Notes under the pieces: model-generated | What the model saw: only the letters and a program-made list of their open reading frames with translations | What the model was told of the DNA's origin: nothing | The model's database searches: none | Shown: positions 60,190 to 64,000 of the stretch, one piece after another | Layout of the letters: each line of letters opens with the position of its first letter | Numbering within the stretch: position 1 is the first letter of the stretch | Position numbers and translations under genes: made by a program | NCBI GenBank assembly: GCA_030998015.1 | Contig: JARWMV010000250.1 | Location: 434,001-498,000 of the forward strand | Direction: 5' to 3' | Length of the DNA: 64,000 bases | Origin: Ceratorhiza oryzae-sativae | Taxonomy: Eukaryota; Basidiomycota; Agaricomycetes; Cantharellales; Ceratobasidiaceae

Positions 60190-62088
60190 ATGTCGACCGA
60201 AAACAAGAAGCAAGAAAAAGGTTTGGTTTTATGACGATTTAATTTAACAGAAGCATTTATGGTTGGCTATTAGACTATACCTCCGAGGTAGATGCACTAA
60301 TACCAGAAGCAGAGTCTCTTGCGCAGGTAATTGCTTGGCGATTTCATACCGTATGCAATCTAATAACACCAAACAGTCGGGGCAATTACAGGCGGCCATA
60401 GACAAACTTTTTGTCTTGGAGAAGCAAGCACGGAATGTAAGCTCGCTCATTCTTGTTTCCCGCACCCTCCCTGATAGTTATGTAGAGTGCCGATGCGATT
60501 TCTACGTCCCGACTCCTGGTTGCGGTGATCAAACTATGTAAAGCAGCACAAGACTACACTCTAGTCAACTCAAATATCAATTTGCTTGCCAAGAAGCACG
60601 GCCAATTGAAGTCTGCGACTCAGGCGATGGTTGAGGAGGCAATGACATACCTTCCAGAGCTTGAAGCCGACAGGCCAAAGTGGCTTGAGCTTGTTGAGAC
60701 TCTAAGGTCGGTGACGGAAGGAAAGGCATGGCACCGACGCTCCATTCTGCTAGATAAACTCTCACGCTTTGCGTCATAGATATTCCTTGAAACCTCCCGG
60801 GCTCGCGTTACTCTCGCTCTCGCTATATCATGAGCAGCTTGTCGCCCAAGCGGCCAACCCCGCCGACGCACTAAAATCTGCTCAAACCGCATCTGATCTT
60901 CTTTCGGACCTTCAAGTTGAGACCTACTCCTCGATGGCACGACGGGAAAAGACCGAGTTTTTGCTGGAGCAAATGCGATTGCTGGTTCTCGTCGCGAACA
61001 TGAAGGGGGAGGCTGGAAAGAGTCAAGATGGCGATGGAGAGTGGATAAAGGTTCGAGTAGGAGGGCGGAAAGTGAATGAGGGGTTCTTGAAGGAAGTGGA
61101 GAATGAGGTGCGTTGGTCGTCGAAATAATAACGAACTTGTTCTAAAGGTGCCGTGGTCGATGACAATAGGATTTGAAACTGAAGTATTACGACCTTATGA
61201 TCCAATTCGCACTCCATCATGCGTCGTATCTCGATGCTGCGAAATACTACTACAAAGTTTGGGAAACACCTTCGATTAAAGCGGAGACTGAAGGTCGCGG
61301 GAAGTCGGTAAGAACCTTCCGGTTTTCGCGGTCGTGCAATAGGCCGGAAATTAATCGTGTTTCAGGTGTTGGAGCATATCATCTACTATACAGTCCTTGC
61401 AGCGTATAATAACGAGCAAAGTGATATGCTTCACCGGCTCTATAATGACCCAGAACTTGCCAAACTTGAACTTCACTAGTAAGCAGAGGGCTATCGCGTA
61501 GGACTGATTATGCTGATGCCAAGCGTGCTTTACAAAGCAACCTAGCGAAATGTTTTGTAACTCGTGAGCTAATGCGATGGCCAGGCATCGAAGGTTTATA
61601 CGGAGGGCTCCTTCGCGAAACCGATGTTTTTGGAAAGAACAAAGCGGGAGAGAAGCGATGGGAGGATCTTCATATGCGTGTTATAGAACACGTAAGTGGT
61701 CGTCTAATCCAAACCAGCTTTATAATTTCTGATCAAATCGTTAGAATATCCGAGTTGTATCCGTATATTATACCCGCATCACGCTTGCCCGGTTAACTTC
61801 CCTCCTCGATCTGACACTTGCTCAAACGGAGGACACTTTGTGCAAACTCGTCGTTGATGGGTCTGTTTGGGCGCGCATTGATCGACCCAAGGGCATCATC
61901 AACTTCAGGTAGGATCAATAGGCGTGGCATGTGAAGAAAACTAATAAATTTACCTCAGGAATCCCCGAACGGCAGACGATGTCTTGAACGCGTGGAGTGC
62001 GGATGTTAGCAAGATGATGAGCCTAGTTGAGAAATCAAGCATGGGTATCAATGCAGAACTTGCCGCAAGGGGAAAGATTGGATCTTGA
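60190..62088 (+). CDS. RPN5: 26S proteasome lid subunit RPN5 (PSMD12)
   Basis: RPN5 is a PCI-domain subunit of the 19S lid. The first exon encodes MSTENKKQEK; exon 2 continues DYTSEVDALIPEAESLAQ. Conserved blocks follow: QLQAAIDKLFVLEKQARN, LLVAVIKLCKAAQDYTLVNS, NINLLAKKHGQLKSATQAMV, KIFLETSRARVTLALA, DLLSDLQVETYSSMARREKT, FLLEQMRLLVLVANMKGEAG, KLKYYDLMIQFALHHASYLD, AAKYYYKVWETPSIKAE, NLAKCFVTRELMRWPGIEGL, and WEDLHMRVIEHNIRVVSVYY. The winged-helix part of the PCI follows, with LTSLLDLTLAQTEDTLCKLV and VWARIDRPKGIINF. The intron at about 60726-60779 uses a GC donor. A one-base frame break is needed near 60815, before YHEQLVAQAANPADALKSAQ. RPN5 is essential in other fungi, which argues for an assembly indel. 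Confidence 0.9.
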
Positions 62089-63369
62089 GCCAAACAGGCA
62101 AATACCCAGCTGTAGCCACACCCCTACGTTATGCTGATAACAAGCAAAATCATATCAAATTCTTAAATGATGAGGATGGCTGCCAGGGTCACCGATTGCG
62201 ACGCTAATATCAAGGTTGATAATACATCAAAATATAGTAGCATACGAGCCTGGGATAGGGTCATTTGTGGGACCTGCGAGGCGTAGCGCCTGTCCCGCCA
62301 GGGCGCTGAATGAAGGGTTGAGATTAGTGCTAGGATTTACACTGCATGTCCACTTTATGTAGAAATTCCACATCGCGCTGAGAAAACCCCACATTCCTGA
62401 CCATGTGGGTGGATTTTATACATTGCGTTAGATCTCCAAGCGAGTTTCAATGTGCGTAAACGAGTATTCCAATCATTTTTACCATCGCATCAGGTCCACC
62501 TGAAATGTGGAACGTCCTGGCTATGTTAGTGGCCCTATATCAGAACAATCTAATCTGATATGGTTACTAAGTGTTAGCCTATTTGCGCAGAAGTGCTGTG
62601 ATTTCCACTCTCCTGAATTTCCAGAAAAAGCTGTCTCTAAGTGTGAGCCTTGGGCTTTCGGCATTGACCATCTAACCGTCCCCAGGCCGGTGGGTTGAAA
62701 CAGCAATGAGAGCGAGTTGGTACTTTAGATAGCGAGGCGATAGTAACAGCCGATCCTGACAGGCCAGCTGCGCTCGCTCCTGAAATGCTCGGCATATATC
62801 CGTGGGAGTAGTAAATTTACTGGATGGACTGCTACGACTACTTTTATCCACTAACTAGGGTTGCTCTTATACATGGGAAACTTGCAGTTTTCTTCTGTGT
62901 ATGAGGTCTTGCATATAGATGATCATAAGGAGTTGGCGAGCGTCAGCTTGCACAATTTATACAATTCATTTTGCGCTAATGTTGGGTCGCCAAATTGGCA
63001 AGATATGTATTTTCATTGTCAGAATGAACCAGCTGTTTATAAAGCCGTGGGCGTGATACAAGTTTAACCTTGAACGGCTTTGGGTCGCTAAATGCGTTAC
63101 ATCTAGTTATCATTCTTATTCTACATGATTAAAGCGAGGCTTAAAGGTTCATATGGAGCTGTGCTCTTCAACGATACTGGTGGAATATCGTTCATGAATT
63201 GATCATACCAGGCGAGGTTGCCTATTATCTTTGCTATAATAACTTTTCGCGATGAAAGCCTTGACAGTGTTTTGCCGAAACCAAATAGCTCCAAATCACC
63301 CAGTTATATAAAATATACACAATAGTTTCATACGTTTCTTGTTAACAAAATTCCGACCAGAGAAATAAA
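62089..63369. other. Intergenic region with no supported gene
   Basis: AT-rich, with only short frames on both strands. It contains the convergent 3' ends of RPN5 and the ABC transporter gene. Confidence 0.45.
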
Positions 63370-63971
63370 CTACCAAATTTTCCACCAGGGCCTCAGCTTT
63401 GACTTTGACTTAACGACGTCATCACGCTCCTGAATCACCCTCAGGAACACGCTCTCTAATCCAATCCTTTCCACGGTGTAATCGAGCTTGACGCCACTCC
63501 CCGAATCGTCACCCTCTCCGGCTCGTTGATCGCTCAGGGTTGAAAAGTTCGGCCAGAGATGTTTGCCCAATCGGCACCTCATACCGTGTTGCCAAATCTT
63601 CGACCTGTCGGGCACCCGGCAAACGGGACATAAGTGTACTAGCGCGAGATACCTCGAGAGGCGTGCGAGCGGCAAAATGAACTTCATATGTCGAGAAACG
63701 GGAGGCGAGAGCGTCTAGGCTTCCAATTGCTATACCAAGGACTAATGTTAGCCAGTGGCAATGGCATATCTTAACGAATAAAACGCACCGAGCATCCGCT
63801 TTGCCAAAATACCAACTCTAGAAGCGAGTGCAGATGCCTCTTCCATCGAATGAGTTGTAATAACTACCGCCTTTCCATGGCTAACTCGCTGGAGAGTCTT
63901 CCACATTGTACGTTTAGTAGCGGCATCGACACCAGTCGAATACTCGTCGATTAACAGGACACGAGGGTTTC
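63370..63971 (-). CDS. ABCA-type ABC transporter, C-terminal end, runs off right edge
   Basis: The exon starting at 63971 reads NPRVLLIDEYSTGVDAATKR, a Walker B and D-loop, then VVITTHSMEEASALASRVGI with the H-loop His. Helper sequence after an intron reads AIGSLDALASRFSTYEVHFA. This GS-x-x-x-L-x-x-x-F pattern is typical of ABCA C-terminal domains. Near 63555 one base appears missing, after which the frame continues NFSTLSDQRAGEGDDSGSGV and KLDYTVERIGLESVFLRVIQ. That last stretch is the conserved ABCA ending (ESVFLxV), which confirms the shift. ABCA proteins move lipids; the membrane domains and first ATPase lie outside the window. Confidence 0.8.
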
Positions 63972-64000
63972 CTACCCAAAATAGATGTAATCAGCATTAT

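Noticed and set aside
1..64000. CRISPR arrays, rRNA genes, complete tRNA genes, retroelement reverse transcriptase or integrase
   Set aside because: None was seen: no regularly spaced repeats, no long rRNA-like blocks, no complete cloverleaf, and no RT or integrase motifs in any frame inspected.

Overview
The window is nuclear DNA of a filamentous basidiomycete. Nearly every gene is split by introns of about 40-75 nt with GTRNGT-type donors and short exons. Gene content (BTB, F-box-like and C2H2-like paralogues, a phospholipase B-type secreted esterase, an MFS sugar transporter) fits an Agaricomycete. I lean towards the Ceratobasidiaceae (Rhizoctonia-type), but that is an impression and not a proof. 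Gene models were built by hand from frames, splice sites and family conservation. Where a full exon sum is given, the phases close exactly from ATG to stop.

Left part (1-16 kb): the 5' end of the ribosome-biogenesis GTPase LSG1 runs off the left edge. Next come two tandem BTB-domain paralogues, a very long glycogenin with a histidine-rich tandem repeat, a nine-exon zinc-finger-like gene, and a BRCT plus Myb-like (Rap1-type) telomere protein. The last is divergent from a small four-helix voltage-sensor protein. A gene-poor, AT-rich tract with GATAAATA-like repeats follows (15.1-16.9 kb).

Middle part (17-38 kb): a Pro/Ala/Thr/Ser-rich nuclear-type protein; two oppositely oriented formate/nitrite transporter copies, one clearly decayed; an RNI-like leucine-rich repeat protein; SURF1; a Gln-rich protein; a phospholipase B1-like GDSL esterase; a degenerate RNase III-like domain joined to a dsRNA-binding domain; and Elongator subunit ELP4.

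Right part (38-64 kb): a 165-bp MITE-like element, splicing factor CWC25, a mitochondrial ABC1/ADCK kinase-like protein, a ten-exon C2H2 transcription factor, an inverted pair of F-box/LRR-like gene ends, polymerase zeta subunit REV7, an MFS sugar transporter, a CaiB/BaiF CoA-transferase, proteasome lid subunit RPN5, and the C-terminal end of an ABCA-type transporter entering from the right edge.

Two window-wide patterns stand out. First, at least nine one-base frame breaks lie in otherwise well conserved genes, including RPN5, SURF1 and the ABC transporter. They look more like residual indels in the assembly than nine independent mutations, although the minus-strand FNT copy also lacks an intron and may be a true pseudogene. 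Second, four GC-AG introns are needed to close conserved reading frames. I found no cluster that amounts to a clearly new biological system. The most original candidates are the histidine-array glycogenin, the degenerate RNase III/dsRBD protein and the MITE-like element.
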